Part shown: positions 1 to 10,726 of the stretch, piece after piece
How the letters are laid out: each line of letters starts with the position of its first letter
Numbering within the stretch: the first letter of the stretch is position 1
From: Isoetes taiwanensis
Lineage: Eukaryota > Streptophyta > Lycopodiopsida > Isoetales > Isoetaceae
NCBI GenBank assembly: GCA_021234155.1
Contig: JAJEKV010000001.1
Location: 27,545,768 to 27,609,767, forward strand
DNA: 64,000 nt
Direction: 5' to 3'
The notes under the pieces: generated by a model
Told to the model about the DNA's origin: nothing
Seen by the model: the letters and a program-made list of their open reading frames with translations, nothing else
The model's database searches: none
Made by a program: the position numbers and the translations under genes

Positions 1-3000
1 GCTTCTTAGGAGATGACCATGAAGCTGGAAACACATGAAGTATCTTCTGGCTACACATCCTGATCCGGAACAATGCTCTGACTCAATCCCATGCAGCTTG
101 CAAATGTGGGCACAAGACTAGACAATGTTCAATGGACTCTCGATGAGAGCCACAGCAAGGGCAAAGAAAACTCACAGCTGGCTTAAATCTATGCACAAGA
201 ACATTTACCCTAATGCAGCGGTGCACCACTTGCCACAAGAGAACCCTAACCTTTGGTGGGGGGAGAGAGTTCTAAGTCCATGTCCAGATGGAGCGCCAAC
301 AGGAACCCTGAAGCTTCAGTGCCCACTTGTCAGAAGGAGATAAAGTATCATGAATAACCAACGTCCGGTAACAAGAACGAACAAAACATGACTCATCGAC
401 CCCCGAATGAACCTTCCAAATCTGAGAGACCACACTTCCCTGGGGGAGAACAGGAATATGCAGTGGAATACAGGAGGCCACTTGCTGCCAGATAGCTCGA
501 TCACTGCTCTTAAGCTGAAAGAGGGCCTGAAAAAACTCCCAAGGAGCCAGTTGGCCATGCCAATACCAATCCTCTAAGGTGGAGACTGCAGCCCGAGTCC
601 AATGGGCCTGCGTCCAAGCGTGCAAGCTGGCAGCCAAAGGCAAGTATGTCGGAGGCAGAGGAACCCACAGAAAAGGAGAAGTGTGATGATGTCTACCTGG
701 AAAAGCACTCGCACATGCTCCCAGGCCCACAGTACACCCTTGAGAAAAGGTGAGGCGTGTGGAAACGGCCTCAAACCGTAAAGCAAGGCCCAAGGCAACT
801 TCACAGGGACAGATGGCTTGTGAAAAGCCACACAATTCTCGAGGGACTGTAAAAGCAATGCTGCACCTGGAGAGAACTCCTCTTCATGGAGAATACTCCA
901 AACAAACTTGGAGACTAACACCTTAGAATGCAAAGCCAAATTAAGGATTGCCAAACCCCCATCCTCTCGAGGGCGGAGGCACTTCCACCAGGCTACTTTA
1001 ACCACTGCTCCTTCTGCATCCCCTCCCCAAACAAAGTTTCGGACGATTCTATCCAATTCCTAAACCTTGCATTCTGGAGCTAACATAACAGACATTGTGT
1101 ATACGTGGGTGGGTGCTACAAAGCACTGACTTAGCTACAGTAATCCTGCCTGCCATCGACAACTTACTACCCTTCCACCAATTCAGATGCTTCTGTAGTC
1201 CCTGCAAAATCTCATCCCAGACACCGCCCATAGAGATATCACCCCCAAAAGGAATGCCCAGAAGTCTGGTATATGCATTCACTGGGAGTACCTTCCAAGG
1301 AAAGAGAAACAAACAAGATGGAGGCGGCGTCTCCAAAGCCCACAGAGCCGAACACTTTCCTCAATTAAGAAGACAACCAGAAGCCAAGGAAAATATATCC
1401 AGCAAACCCTTAACATTATGCAAATAGCTTTCTTCTGCTGCCACAAAGAGGAAAGTGTCATCTGCAAACTGATTACAAATTTGCTGACTGTCGTTCTGCA
1501 TCCGAAGGCCATCTACCACTCCCTCATCTACTGCAGTCAAGAGCAATTGTGATAATGCCTCCGCCACCATGGTGAACAAAAATGGGTCCAGAGGGCAGCC
1601 CTGACGAACTCCTCTTCCCATCGAAAAGAACGGGGAGGGCTCCCCTTGGCACACAACTGTAGCTAGTGCTGACGTGTGAAGCTTCATAACTGTTTCTGTA
1701 AAACCAGGACCACAACCCAAAGCCGAAAGCACACTAGACAAAAACTCCCAGCGCACACTGTCATATGCCTTCGCAAAATCGAGCTTAAGATAAACAACTC
1801 CCTGACCTGTTTTCCTAGCCCAATACAAGCCCTCATAAGCTGCAGCAACATTAGTTAAGATGTTTCTTTCTGGGATGAACTCGGACTGAATCTTGTTAAT
1901 AGAGGATGCTAGAACTAGTTTAAGCTTTTCTGCCAAAGCTTTTGCAATAATCTTATACACAGAGGAGAGCAAAGAAATAAGCCTCCAATCATTGATCGTG
2001 GATGGCTGTTTGACCTTAGGGATCAGGGAAATGCAGGCGGTATTAAGAATTCTACCATTTCATGAGAGCACAACAAGTCAAGATAGACCTGATACACTGA
2101 CTCTCCAGCCCATTCCCAATAAGTCTGAAAGAATTCCGCAGGCACACCATCCAGTCCATGACACTTATCCTTAGCCATACACATACATGCACCCTCTAAA
2201 TCTTCCTTGGAGAGTTCCTGTTCTAAACTATCACGCTGATGGTACAAGATAGATGGCTTACCAGCTGTCAAAACCAGATCTTGCATCTCTTGCTCGTATG
2301 GAAACGACTGCTTAGCAAAGAACATTGAAAAATGGACGTGTACATCTGGAGATCAGCAGGATCCTCCAATGTACGACCATCTGACAAAGTAAGGGATGCC
2401 ATTGATGCTGCATACTGACGCTGCCTTGCTGCCCTAAAGAAAACCGAAGAGCTCGTGTCTCCTTGTTTCAGTCAAGTAAGTCCAGACTTCATCTGAGCTT
2501 CCTTAACTTTGACGTGCTCTAGAGATATGATCTGCTGCAGTATGGCATTCTCCCGGATGCCATCAGAAGGTTGTGCCCGAATCTGCTCCAACTCTCTATA
2601 GAGTAAGTGGAGTTCATATCGCTCCTGCTGAACTCGCTGCCTACCAAAAGCCTTAGCAAAACGTTTAACCTCAGCCAATGCTGCCACCATGCCTGCCATT
2701 CCACTCAGAGAGGAGAAGGTATTGAGCCACAAGTCCCGACAATGAGACGAGAAGACTTCATCTGTCAAGAAGCGGGTGTTCAGACGAAACACTGTTCTGG
2801 AGGGTTTGGAGGTAGAAGTATTCTGGCTACACAACAATTGAGGATAATGATCTGAAATGGAGGTGGAAAGAATGTTGCTCCTATACAGAGAGGGTACTTA
2901 TCCAATGTGCGAGGGGAGGCATAACATCTATCATGTCTGGCATAGGCCTGCCCCGCCCCCGATCTGCCTATTGCACCATGTGAAAGACAAATCTCCTTCC

Positions 3001-3501
3001 ACCTCTACCATAGCCAAATCCTGCAACAATCTAGACCATTGGTCCCTCTCAAAACCCTGCACAATCTGCGCACTAGGGCCGGAGCGATCCTCTGCCTGCT
3101 CTACCATATTAAAGTCTCCTAGTAGCAACCAGACTACTTACAAACCACCAAGATTCCTTATCTTGTTTCTTATTGTGGCCCACTGAGCATCTCTCTGAGA
3201 TGGTTGGTTTTAGGCATATTGCCCAACGACCATACTTATCTGCTGCGGAGTACATAACATTAACATTCATTTTCCAAGCAATAAGAGTACCCCCACTAGA
3301 CCGCCCCGAGGAAGAGGCAATAGATGCAAAATGTCTTCCAACCATATCCATCAATTGTCTCATATCTCCCATGTGGCACTTATGCCCCTGAATACAAACA
3401 ATGTCAGGATGAAGCTGACGAAGCACCAAAGAAACTCTAGCCCTCTTACTACTAGAGGACCGCACCCCCCTCACATTCCAACTGAGAAATATCCTATTCA
3501 T
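1..3501 (-). pseudogene. LINE ORF2: endonuclease, reverse transcriptase, zf-RVT; multiply frameshifted
   Basis: ORF2 nicks target DNA and reverse-transcribes the element RNA. The endonuclease starts at 3,501 (LSWNVRGVRSS), contains LLGDFNMV near 3,120 and SDHYPQLL near 2,850. The usual catalytic QETK motif reads IQGHK, so the Glu is missing. About 25 residues around 3,200 that the copy at 26.5-27.3 kb retains (NQPCQRGALWATIRNN) are deleted. The RT palm lies at 1,972-1,361 with GRGVRQGCPLDPFLF and the catalytic FADDTFLF. Later frames (1,336-1,049; 1,056-574; then to base 1) carry the thumb and the zf-RVT cysteines. At least six frame changes make it non-functional. Confidence 0.9.
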
Positions 3502-3586
3502 CCCACAACAGTCTTGTTCTTCCTCTCACGAGGGGGCGAAACCTGCGGGCCTTCTAGAGCCAATGGATTGACCTCCGAGATGCGGT

Positions 3587-4690
3587 CTACCTATCAGCCC
3601 AACTCTCCAACCGAGAGATCTGGTGAACAACTTGCCTGACTTCTTGCATATGCTCATAGTCGGACAGAGGCCCCCCTTCAGTTGAGACTGGCCCTCCGGT
3701 CGGGGCTCGAACACTACCACCCCCAACACTACGACCATTCCTACCACTCTCAGAGCCAACACCTCCAAGCCTACCAGCATCCTCACTATTCGGGGCTCGG
3801 ACATCAGTGCTAGTACCCTCAAGAGGTCGGTCATCCCCACCACCGCTACCCCCTCCGAGTGGGCCTCCACTATGGCCATCCCCATTATTGCCTCTACCTA
3901 GGGTTCGAACACTACCACCCCTAGCATTGCCATTAGTGGGACGATCACAGTTACCTCCGCCTGGGGTTCGGATAATATCATCCCTGACTCTGCCATATGG
4001 AACTCCACCTATGATATCTGGAACACTAACACCTCCAACACCTAGGCCTTGGTCACAATCGCCTCCTCCAACAACAAGACCATATGGGATTCGACCTCCA
4101 ACCGGGGTTCGATCACTATCACCCCCATGACCACTCGCACGAACACCTCTAGCTGGGGTTCGATCACTACCACCCCCATGACCACTCACAAGAATACCTC
4201 TAGCTGGGGTTCGAGCACTACCACCCCCATGAGGATCATCACTATCAACCCTAACAGGAAGAATGATGGGAGGGAACACGCGCTGAATCTCGGGACCATT
4301 GAGTAGCTGCAGTCGGAAATGAAAATGCCAAGAACCACTACGGACAGGTATAGAAGTGGACAGAGGCTGCAGAGCAGGCAAGGCAACACATATCCTAGAT
4401 GCCTGAACAATGGAACGAGCTAAGTGAACCTCAAGACCATTCGCCATAGAAACCAAGAACTCAGGAACCAACATATCTGGAGGCAAATCCATGATTTGAA
4501 ACCAACATGGGATTTTTACGGCTGTCAAAGGCTCGTGGACATAGCTGGAGTATAGAACTGATACAGGACATATGCCTCATCTAAGGTATCAACCCCTCGA
4601 CTAACCAACTGTCGCACCGAGGACTCAGCCTCGAACATAATGAGGAAAAAAATATTAGGCAGACTGGTACCTGGGCAAACCAATCCGCCT
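3587..4690 (-). pseudogene. LINE ORF1 (gag-like nucleic-acid-binding protein), frameshifted
   Basis: ORF1 proteins of plant LINEs bind the element RNA. The open part from about 4,528 runs 313 codons. Upstream of it, to about 4,690, the homologous N-terminal part (IFFLIMFEAES, YVLYQFYTP) is read in another frame, so at least one frameshift is present. The core shares the pattern RSGS-HFHFRLQLLNGPEIQRVFP with the ORF1 at 35,034-35,528 (QSGP-FFPFKIQLLNGPELALMFP), which supports both calls. The C-terminal half is rich in Gly, Arg and Ser, with a repeated GGGSxRTPARG unit, and ends in HQISRLESWADR. Assignment to the DUF4283-type family is by recognition, not by a search. Confidence 0.8.
4104..4256 (-). 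repeat. 51-bp tandem repeat inside LINE ORF1, three copies
   Basis: The block starting GGGGTTCGATCACTA recurs at 4,104, 4,155 and 4,206, a spacing of exactly 51 bp (17 codons). On the coding strand each unit encodes a GGGSxRTPARG-type segment. More diverged copies of the same theme continue towards 3,700. Confidence 0.85.
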
Positions 4691-4764
4691 CAAATGTCTA
4701 GAGAGCCAAGAGCTAAACCTTTGCGTTGTCCAAAACTATCCCAGTGAAATACCCTAGTACTGCA

Positions 4765-6822
4765 CGCTATTCTTAATTGGCCTCGACCTAACAATGTCAA
4801 AGAATTGCGCTCCTTTGTGCAATTATGCAGTTATTATCGCCGATTTGGGAAGGATTTTGCGAAAATAACTCTTCCATTGAACAGATTTTTGAAAAAGGAT
4901 GTATGGAATGATGATGCAAAAAAAGCATTTCAGGATCTTAATCACAAGATGGCAACTGAGCCCGTATTAGCTCTTCCTGATTGGAATAAACCATTTATAG
5001 TATGCTCATATGCAAGCGATAGTGCTATTGGCGCAGTGCTTATGCAAGATGGACACCCATTGGCGTACATTAGTCGTATGCTAAAGCCTTCTGAGCAGGG
5101 CTACAATACTTATGAGAAAGAGTTGATTGCTTTAGTACATGCATTAAAGAAATGGAGACATTATTTGATGGAGACTAAATTCATAGCCCGATTTGATCAG
5201 CAAAGTCTAAAGCATATTCAAACTCAGAATATCATAAATGCACGCCAGTTGAAACTCATTGATACCATCAAAGACTTTGAGGGTATGCAGCTAGAGTATA
5301 AACTAGGGAAGGAGAATAAGGTTGCTAATGCCTTAAGCTGGGTGTTTACACATGCAATGTCTATTGCCAGAATCACTGACTTAGATCCAATGAAATTGGA
5401 TTATAGAAATGATCCTTCTTTTGCAATGCCATTCAATCTAGTCGAGATCCTCTTGGGGAATACAAGTTGCACAATGGTTCCTTTTTATACCGAAATCACT
5501 TATGTGTTACATAGGCATAATAGAAAATGATGCAAGAATGTCATGAACCTCCTTATTCAGGTCATCAAGGAGTTCAAGCTACCCTTGCTACTGTAAAAAG
5601 GCGATTCTATTGGCCTAAACTGGTAAGGGATGTTAGAAGATATGTAGAAGCTTGTACAATTTGTCAACAAGTTAAAGCTTCAACTAGTAAACCAGTTGGA
5701 TTGTTACAACCCTTACCAATACCACAAGCGCCATGGAAGCACATTACTATGGATTTCATCCAGGGTTTCCCAAATTATTCTCATAAGAATAGTCAGATAT
5801 GGACATTTGTGGACAGGCTGTCTAAACAAGCTCATTTGATTCCTTGCAAGTCCACCATGACAGCTCTTCAGGCGAGCAAACTCTTTTTGAAGGAGATATT
5901 TAGGATACATGGATTGCCAGATGTGATTATCACGGATAGGGATCCAATATTCTGTAGCAAATTTTGGTCAGGACGTATGAAGAATTTGGATACCTCTTTA
6001 AAGTTTTCTACAACCTATCATCCTCAAACAGATGGCCAAACAGAAGTTGTTAACAGAACTATCAAAGATATGTTATGGGCCTATGTAGCAGAAAGGAAAT
6101 CTCAGTGGGAGGATTATCTATATATGCTAGAGTTTGCATATAACAATACTGTTCATTCGGTAACGCAGAAAACTCCATTTGAGATTGTCTACAGATGTGG
6201 TTTAGATTCACCTATCACAAAGATTGGAGGTGAAGTTCCCTCTTCAGATGCAGTCAGTCATGACTTTACGGACATTTTGAAGGAAGTCAAAACTCACATT
6301 CTCAACAGTTAGTAGTCTATGATGTCCAAACTGGCAAAGAAGTGGAGAAAAGTTGAATACAAACAAGGACAATGGGTGTGGATACATCTTCCCAAGAAGA
6401 GACTTCGAAAAATGGGTACAAGGTATGTGAAATTGGCACCCAGGTATTACGGACCATTTCAAATTGAAGACAGAGTAGGTGAGAATGCTTATCGCCTCCG
6501 TCTATATGGGAAATGGCTTAACCTTCATCCAGTCTTTAATGTTGTAGTACTAAAACCCTTCAAGGGAGGTGAAATTTCTCCTGAGGTTTTGCAAAAGATG
6601 GACTATCCGGATCCGCCGCTCATTAAAGGAGATGAGGAGATACTAGAACCTGAGAAGATACTTACACATCAAGACAAGAAGACACGTCGATCTTCTTATC
6701 GAAGGTATCTAGTAAAGTTTAAGTTTCATCGACCTTCTGATGCAGTATGGCACTGCAAGGACCAACTCAAAGAGTATCAAGCACTTGTGGATGAGTATGA
6801 ACTGACTTTGAGACATGATTAA
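4765..6822 (+). pseudogene. gypsy pol fragment: RT end, RNase H, integrase, chromodomain
   Basis: Three reading blocks. 4,805-5,530 is the RT connection and RNase H (GAVLMQDGHPLAYISRMLK, YEKELIALVHALKKWRHYL). Its first catalytic Asp, normally in a TDAS motif, reads SYAS, so RNase H is probably dead. 5,527-6,312, in another frame, is the integrase: an HHCC zinc finger (HEPPYSGHQG, CTICQQ) and a D,D35,E core (TMDFIQG, ITDRDPIF, GQTEVVN). Two TAG codons at 6,310-6,315 interrupt it. 6,319-6,822 has the GPY-like linker and a chromodomain (YRRYLVKFKFH). Chromodomains of this class direct integration into marked chromatin. One frameshift plus stops make it a pseudogene. Confidence 0.85.
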
Positions 6823-6990
6823 TTTGCAAATTATTTCAATTACATGATATATAACTTGTTGCAACATATATTATTTGTCTAGCTATGACAACCAAGGGAA
6901 TTCCATCGTGGAGTATCTAAAGAATGATATACGTTGGTCGGGCTTAATTGCCTAAGGCTCAAATATCTTTACACTAGTTGAGCTCAAAGA

Positions 6991-7079
6991 CCTCAGATTG
7001 ACTTGGGGCCATCTCTAAATGAATTGAGATGAAAGTCCTCAGATTGACTTAAGGCCATCTCTAAACGAATTGAGATGAG
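6991..7079 (+). repeat. 46-bp direct repeat, two copies, in the gypsy 3' untranslated region
   Basis: The unit starting CCTCAGATTGACTT occurs at 6,991 and again at 7,037, with only a few differences, immediately upstream of the polypurine tract. Confidence 0.9.
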
Positions 7080-7114
7080 CATTTTTTCTTTAGATTGACG
7101 AGGACATTCAATCA

Positions 7115-7240
7115 TGGAAAGGGAAGGAGTGTTACAGTATCAATCTTTTTAATTTGGGATTTTCAGGTTTGGCTGAAAACATTTTTGGAATTTATTTTTA
7201 ATTAATTTCCTATGATTTTGGGGATTCCGATTGCCGGAAA
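7115..7240 (+). other. Polypurine tract and truncated 3' LTR of the first gypsy
   Basis: A purine run (GGAAAGGGAAGGAG, 7,115-7,129) is directly followed by TGTTACAGTATCAATC at 7,130, the arrangement expected at a plus-strand primer and LTR start. Only about 110 bp of LTR remain before gag-like sequence of a different element begins. Confidence 0.6.
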
Positions 7241-7364
7241 AACTTATGGATTTCTAAAAATCGTACCTAAAACAGTTGCAGAAGCAGAGGCTAAAGCCCT
7301 TAGCCTAGAAGAGGATACTCCCAAGTATCAGCCATCACGGCCCTCTTCTTTCAGTCAGAACAAG
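7241..7364 (+). pseudogene. gypsy gag, left fragment (interrupted by the CACTA element)
   Basis: Translation gives KTVAEAEAKALSLEEDTPK followed by a Pro/Ser-rich stretch ending SSFSQNK. It closely matches the gag at 43,240-43,340 (KSVAEAEAKALSLEEDTPR, then ASYSQPR). The homology stops exactly at the CACTA terminus at 7,365 and resumes at 23,122 on the far side. The AAG at 7,362-7,364 is one half of the target-site duplication. Confidence 0.85.
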
Positions 7365-7380
7365 CACTACAAGAGAATGA
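7365..7380 (+). repeat. CACTA left terminal inverted repeat
   Basis: CACTACAAGAGAATGA, identical to the reverse complement of 23,106-23,121. It is preceded by the AAG duplication and followed by CTGTTCTGCGTCAGAAAAAT, which resembles the inverted right end. Confidence 0.95.
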
Positions 7381-7387
7381 CTGTTCT

Positions 7388-7705
7388 GCGTCAGAAAAAT
7401 CGTCAAACTGTCTAAAAAGATTTGGCCTGATGTTTACACTGACGAAAATTCTGACGAATAACTCTCTGATGCATTTTCTGACGATTTTGCGTCAGAACAT
7501 TCGTCACAACAATCGTCAGATTATACGTCAGATTTTGCGTCAGAATATCGTCAGGATTATCGTCAGAAGTTTCGTCAGGTGCAACGTCAGTTTTTGCGTC
7601 AGACTTTTCGTCAGATGTATCATCAGTCATATCGTCAGACATATCGTCAGATATTTTCGTCACCATATTCATCAGAGAAAATGTCAGATATTTTGTCAGT
7701 CTAGA
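7388..7705 (+). repeat. CACTA left subterminal repeats (CGTCAGA motif, about 25 degenerate copies)
   Basis: A 6-7 bp core, CGTCAGA or CGTCAG, recurs about every 10-12 bp separated by AT-rich spacers. Some copies near the tip are inverted (TCTGACGA). In characterised En/Spm elements such arrays bind the TNPA-type protein. Short ORFs across this stretch are products of the repeat and not genes. Confidence 0.85.
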
Positions 7706-7819
7706 AAGTTCATATTTTTTATTGCTACAGTTTTAATCATAACTTTTGATCCAAGAGTCCATTTTAGATGAAATTTGATGTGTTAGAAAGTTCTCTCTAT
7801 GATCTGTCTAATGATGTAC

Positions 7820-7826
7820 TATATAA
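7820..7826 (+). promoter_or_regulatory. TATA-like box near the CACTA left end
   Basis: TATATAA in the context ACTATATAAGGG, about 455 bp inside the terminus. It is followed at 7,846 and 7,886 by a 25-bp direct repeat (TAGAATGATAGGAAGCTCTC). It could be the element's own promoter, but no clear CDS starts directly downstream. Confidence 0.35.
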
Positions 7827-8245
7827 GGGATGCTTCTTCATAGCCTAGAATGATAGGAAGCTCTCCAACTCAAGGTAGCTCAAGATAGAATGATAGGAAG
7901 CTCTCCAACTTTGAAGGATTTGATGGTAACACATTGTAATATTTATTAATTGATGGTAGTTGGTGCCATTGTAACGAGAAAATGTGTTATGCACGAACCA
8001 TTTGGTGCTATACTTTTATAACATGAGCACAATATGATGTAGATTATGGGCTTGAGAAAGCGATTCTAGTCATAACTTTTTTTGACATGTATTAGTATTA
8101 GTTATCACTACCTATATAAGGCAGATACATTTGTTCCCATTAAAAAATTGCTCCTAATATTTCTGGGCCAGGAAGAGTCCCCAGGGTGGCCACGTCTATT
8201 TATTTAGACTTTTCTAAAATAAGAACAAAAAAAACTCTTGCTGCC

Positions 8246-8539
8246 ACACGTGTCACAAATGCCAATTCTAGACACACTTAAAAAACATGCCAAAATATCT
8301 AAACGTGCCCTATCGAAGCCACTGATCCAGAACAGAAGCTCCAGCCAGATAAAGGCCGCCGCAATCCATTGTTGCGGATCTTCAATGATTGCACAATTCA
8401 ATGATTGGGCTCCTGTCTCTTCGTGCATGGTCTTGCCAGATTCAATAAAAGGGAAATCTTGGCTGAATCTCATTGAATTCCATTAATTTAGTGAAAGATG
8501 CCGTGACATTTATGGAGGAATCTTTGTGACACTATAAAT
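8246..8539 (+). promoter_or_regulatory. Putative promoter of the 181-aa gene: G-box and TATA
   Basis: A palindromic ACACGTGT (8,246-8,253, G-box core) lies upstream of TATAAAT at 8,533-8,539. The ATG at 8,579 is 40 bp past the TATA box, leaving a very short 5' leader. The spacing is reasonable for a plant promoter. It is inferred from sequence pattern only. Confidence 0.45.
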
Positions 8540-8578
8540 TTGGAGTTCCCTGATGGATGATCTACTACAGAAGAACTC

Positions 8579-9124
8579 ATGGGTTCAAGAAAAAGGAAGT
8601 CCCAGGATGTCTTTGGTGATTGTATGCATGAATTTGCTCCCGAACCAAAGAGGGCAAGAACAGATGTATTTCCAGAGCCAACTAAGTCCCCAAGTCGCCT
8701 GCTAGTTGCCGTTGATGGCTGGCTCAATTTTGATGGTTGTAATCCTGCAATAAGAGCTGACCTGAATGGTGAGCTACCTGACGTAGAATTTGAGCTGCCC
8801 AACCATGTAGAATCGTTTCAACCAGCTGATATTGTAAACAACACAGACTTTGAACTGTCCAAACAGGTTGAATCCTTCCAGCTTGCTGATATTGTAGATG
8901 AGCTAGATTTTGAGTTGCCCGAACAGGTGGAATCCTTTCACCTGGCTGACTTTGTAGAAGAGCGACCTGATTTTGGAATGCTGCCGTACCTGTTTGGCTG
9001 TGATAATGTGGTCGTGTGCAATGAGTGCCTCTGCTTCGTTGACGGTGGAGAGATTGATGAATTTGGTCGTTGCAAGCGTTGCCTTAAGGAATCTGGAGGT
9101 GCACCTTTATGGGTTCTAAACTGA
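8579..9124 (+). CDS. Unrecognised 181-aa protein: acidic 20-aa repeats and C-terminal zinc ribbon
   Basis: An intact single-exon frame starting at the first ATG after a TATA box. Residues 2-30 are basic with two likely nuclear localisation clusters (SRKRKS, PKRARTD). The middle holds three perfect-length 20-residue repeats (FELPNHVESF, FELSKQVESF, FELPEQVESF, each followed by a xxADxV block), encoded by a 60-bp tandem repeat at about 8,795-8,975. They are acidic and hydrophobic and could be an activation or interaction surface. Near residue 143 a C-x2-C-x14-C-x2-C set (CNEC, CKRC) could bind one zinc ion. I know no family with this layout. It lies inside the CACTA element and is either captured host sequence or an element-specific DNA-binding protein. 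Function is not assigned. Confidence 0.6.
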   Translation: MGSRKRKSQDVFGDCMHEFAPEPKRARTDVFPEPTKSPSRLLVAVDGWLNFDGCNPAIRADLNGELPDVEFELPNHVESFQPADIVNNTDFELSKQVESFQLADIVDELDFELPEQVESFHLADFVEERPDFGMLPYLFGCDNVVVCNECLCFVDGGEIDEFGRCKRCLKESGGAPLWVLN

Positions 9125-9447
9125 CCCTGTTAATAATGTAGCATGGACAGTTCTGTTCCAGCCATCTTTCAATGGAATAACAACCGTTCTGTCTCTGTTA
9201 GTTCTGTGTTCATAATTGCTGACCTGTGTGTCAGGTCATTTGCATTGCATAGACAATAGATGAACTGCCCATCAATTTCCTGCACCACAAACTCATATCG
9301 TTAGATAAATTCTGTAATTTTGCAAGTTAAACTAATTAATTTGCTTTCAAAAAACAAAATGACTTCAATCCAAGCTTACCACGAAAAGAGTCCCTGAAAT
9401 ATGGACGAATAACTTCACTAAATTTCCATTCTTTCGCCCATCATCTG

Positions 9448-10028
9448 CTATCTATCTGTTTGACATTGCAGAGTAAACATAGCAGCCTCTAAGAGAAGCC
9501 ACGAGAATTTCCAACAGCAGAGTGTTAAACCTCTCATTACTACACGTCTCACGGCAGCTCCAGTGGTGCCTGAACAAGAGGCGCTCTTTTTTTTTTGAGG
9601 GCCCTCCTTTTGTGCATGCCTTTCCTCTTCACTGTGCCTAAAATATGGAGACCGAAAAAGCAATAAATTTGTCTGTGGAGCTGGACTTGGTGGAACAAAT
9701 TCTACAACTATGTGAGCAGAGGGAGAAACCCGCGTTATGATCTGCATGCGACACACAGGGCAATTGGTGTGCATTCGAAACCATTCATCAATGCAAGCAA
9801 TATGGAAGGCATGCATGCATTTGGGCAGCACTCTAAGCCTCTCCTTTTCTTCGAATCTGGCAAGGCACACTACACAAACGCCACTTTGGATCACATAATC
9901 AGTAGCCCCAAAATAACACACAGGAATATTTCGAACCTCCCAAAAATCCAGCCCCCTCAAAACAGAATTTTGGCACCCAAATAGCTGCCTGTTGGAAATG
10001 TCGGCCTGATGCCAACATGAAATGGTCT
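9448..10028 (-). pseudogene. RING-H2 (ATL-like) E3 ligase gene fragment
   Basis: The frame encodes a GLD-type motif (RGLDFWEVRNIPV) followed by a complete RING-H2 finger (CVVC, PKCMHAFHIACIDEWF, CPVC). This is the order found in ATL ubiquitin ligases, which recruit E2 enzymes through the RING and are membrane-anchored by an N-terminal helix. Here there is no ATG before the motif. The frame is open from a TAG near 10,029 but has no start codon, so the transmembrane N-terminus is missing. The tail after the RING is short and unlike ATL tails. It lies inside the CACTA element, opposite in strand to the neighbouring 181-aa gene, and looks like a captured exon piece. The ligase chemistry could survive if transcribed from elsewhere. 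Confidence 0.7.
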
Positions 10029-10485
10029 AACTCAGAGATTCGTGGCCAAAATCAGAACTACAATATGCCGATTTGCTCTGCTCTGGAGGTATGCGTTTGA
10101 TAGCTGAAAATGGTAATATGAATATGCTCTGATATGCTTTTTGCAAAATCGTGATACAAAATGGCCACTTTATCTGTTCGGAGGTGGATTATTCATGCAA
10201 TAAGACAAGGGATTGACATGAGGGATCGATTAACAGGCTTATAAAACATGCTAGATCTGTGGACTAGCATTCAGGCTGCCATCATGCAGGCTACATTTCG
10301 AATATTGGGATGCTTCCATACATACAAGCCTACGATTACCGAAGCATGTGAACGGCAGAAGCAGGGGAGGAAGGAGAAAAAGAAGGAACAAGAGCTTAGG
10401 GAGACCAGGGAACCAGCGATTTCTCATATGAACCCTATCAAATAAAATGAACAGCTGAAAGCCCAATCGGATAATGTGATTTCAC

Positions 10486-10545
10486 GATTGAATGGGTAAA
10501 CCCATCGTGATTGAATGGGTAACAAGTGGATTGAATGGGTAAACT
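10486..10545 (+). repeat. Three copies of GATTGAATGGGTAA
   Basis: The 14-mer occurs at 10,486, 10,509 and 10,529 (about 20-23 bp apart) in an otherwise non-coding stretch between the RING fragment and the Helitron-like block. Confidence 0.8.
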
Positions 10546-10726
10546 GTCCCGACCTGAGGGCCGATTGCTCTAAGAATATGCAAGGGAAAGGAATTTGGAG
10601 CAAATTGGAAAGAGACGTGCTGAGATGACGGCCTGATGTGATCTGGTGATTGCTGAAACGACGTCATAATCTCAGAGTAGCTTCCTACCTATCCTGTCTA
10701 CGGCTTCAGACATTGGATGGTGTCCA

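Larger units (their letters stand above)
1..4690 (-). mobile_element. L1-like non-LTR retrotransposon (LINE), degraded, 3' end off the window
   Basis: Read on the minus strand it has the usual plant LINE order: ORF1 with a DUF4283-like core, then ORF2 with AP endonuclease, reverse transcriptase and a C-terminal zf-RVT region. The zf-RVT part (CPCCG then IEHCLVLCPH) is still coding at base 1, so the 3' end lies outside. ORF1 and ORF2 are about 85 bp apart. Both are broken by several frameshifts. Near 4,700 it meets a 5'-truncated gypsy element. A second copy (25,627-27,298) and an ORF1-only relative (33,925-35,938) lie in the same window. Confidence 0.9.
4745..7240 (+). mobile_element. Ty3/gypsy chromovirus, 3' half only
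   Basis: The element begins inside the RT C-terminal region (ILNWPRPNNVKELRSF near 4,765) and continues through RNase H, integrase and chromodomain, then an untranslated stretch, a polypurine tract at 7,115-7,129 and the first 110 bp of a 3' LTR at 7,130. LTR, PBS, gag, protease and most RT on the 5' side are absent. The left junction with the LINE lies between 4,690 and 4,745. On the right the LTR is cut off where another gypsy's gag begins near 7,241. Confidence 0.85.

Noticed and set aside
7388-7705. CRISPR-like array
   Set aside because: The repeat core is only 6-7 bp with irregular short AT spacers, in a plant genome, and belongs to CACTA subterminal structure.
7412-7771. Open frames of 86 and 113 codons at the CACTA left end
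   Set aside because: They are made by the short CGTCAGA-type repeats and lack any domain or codon pattern of a gene.
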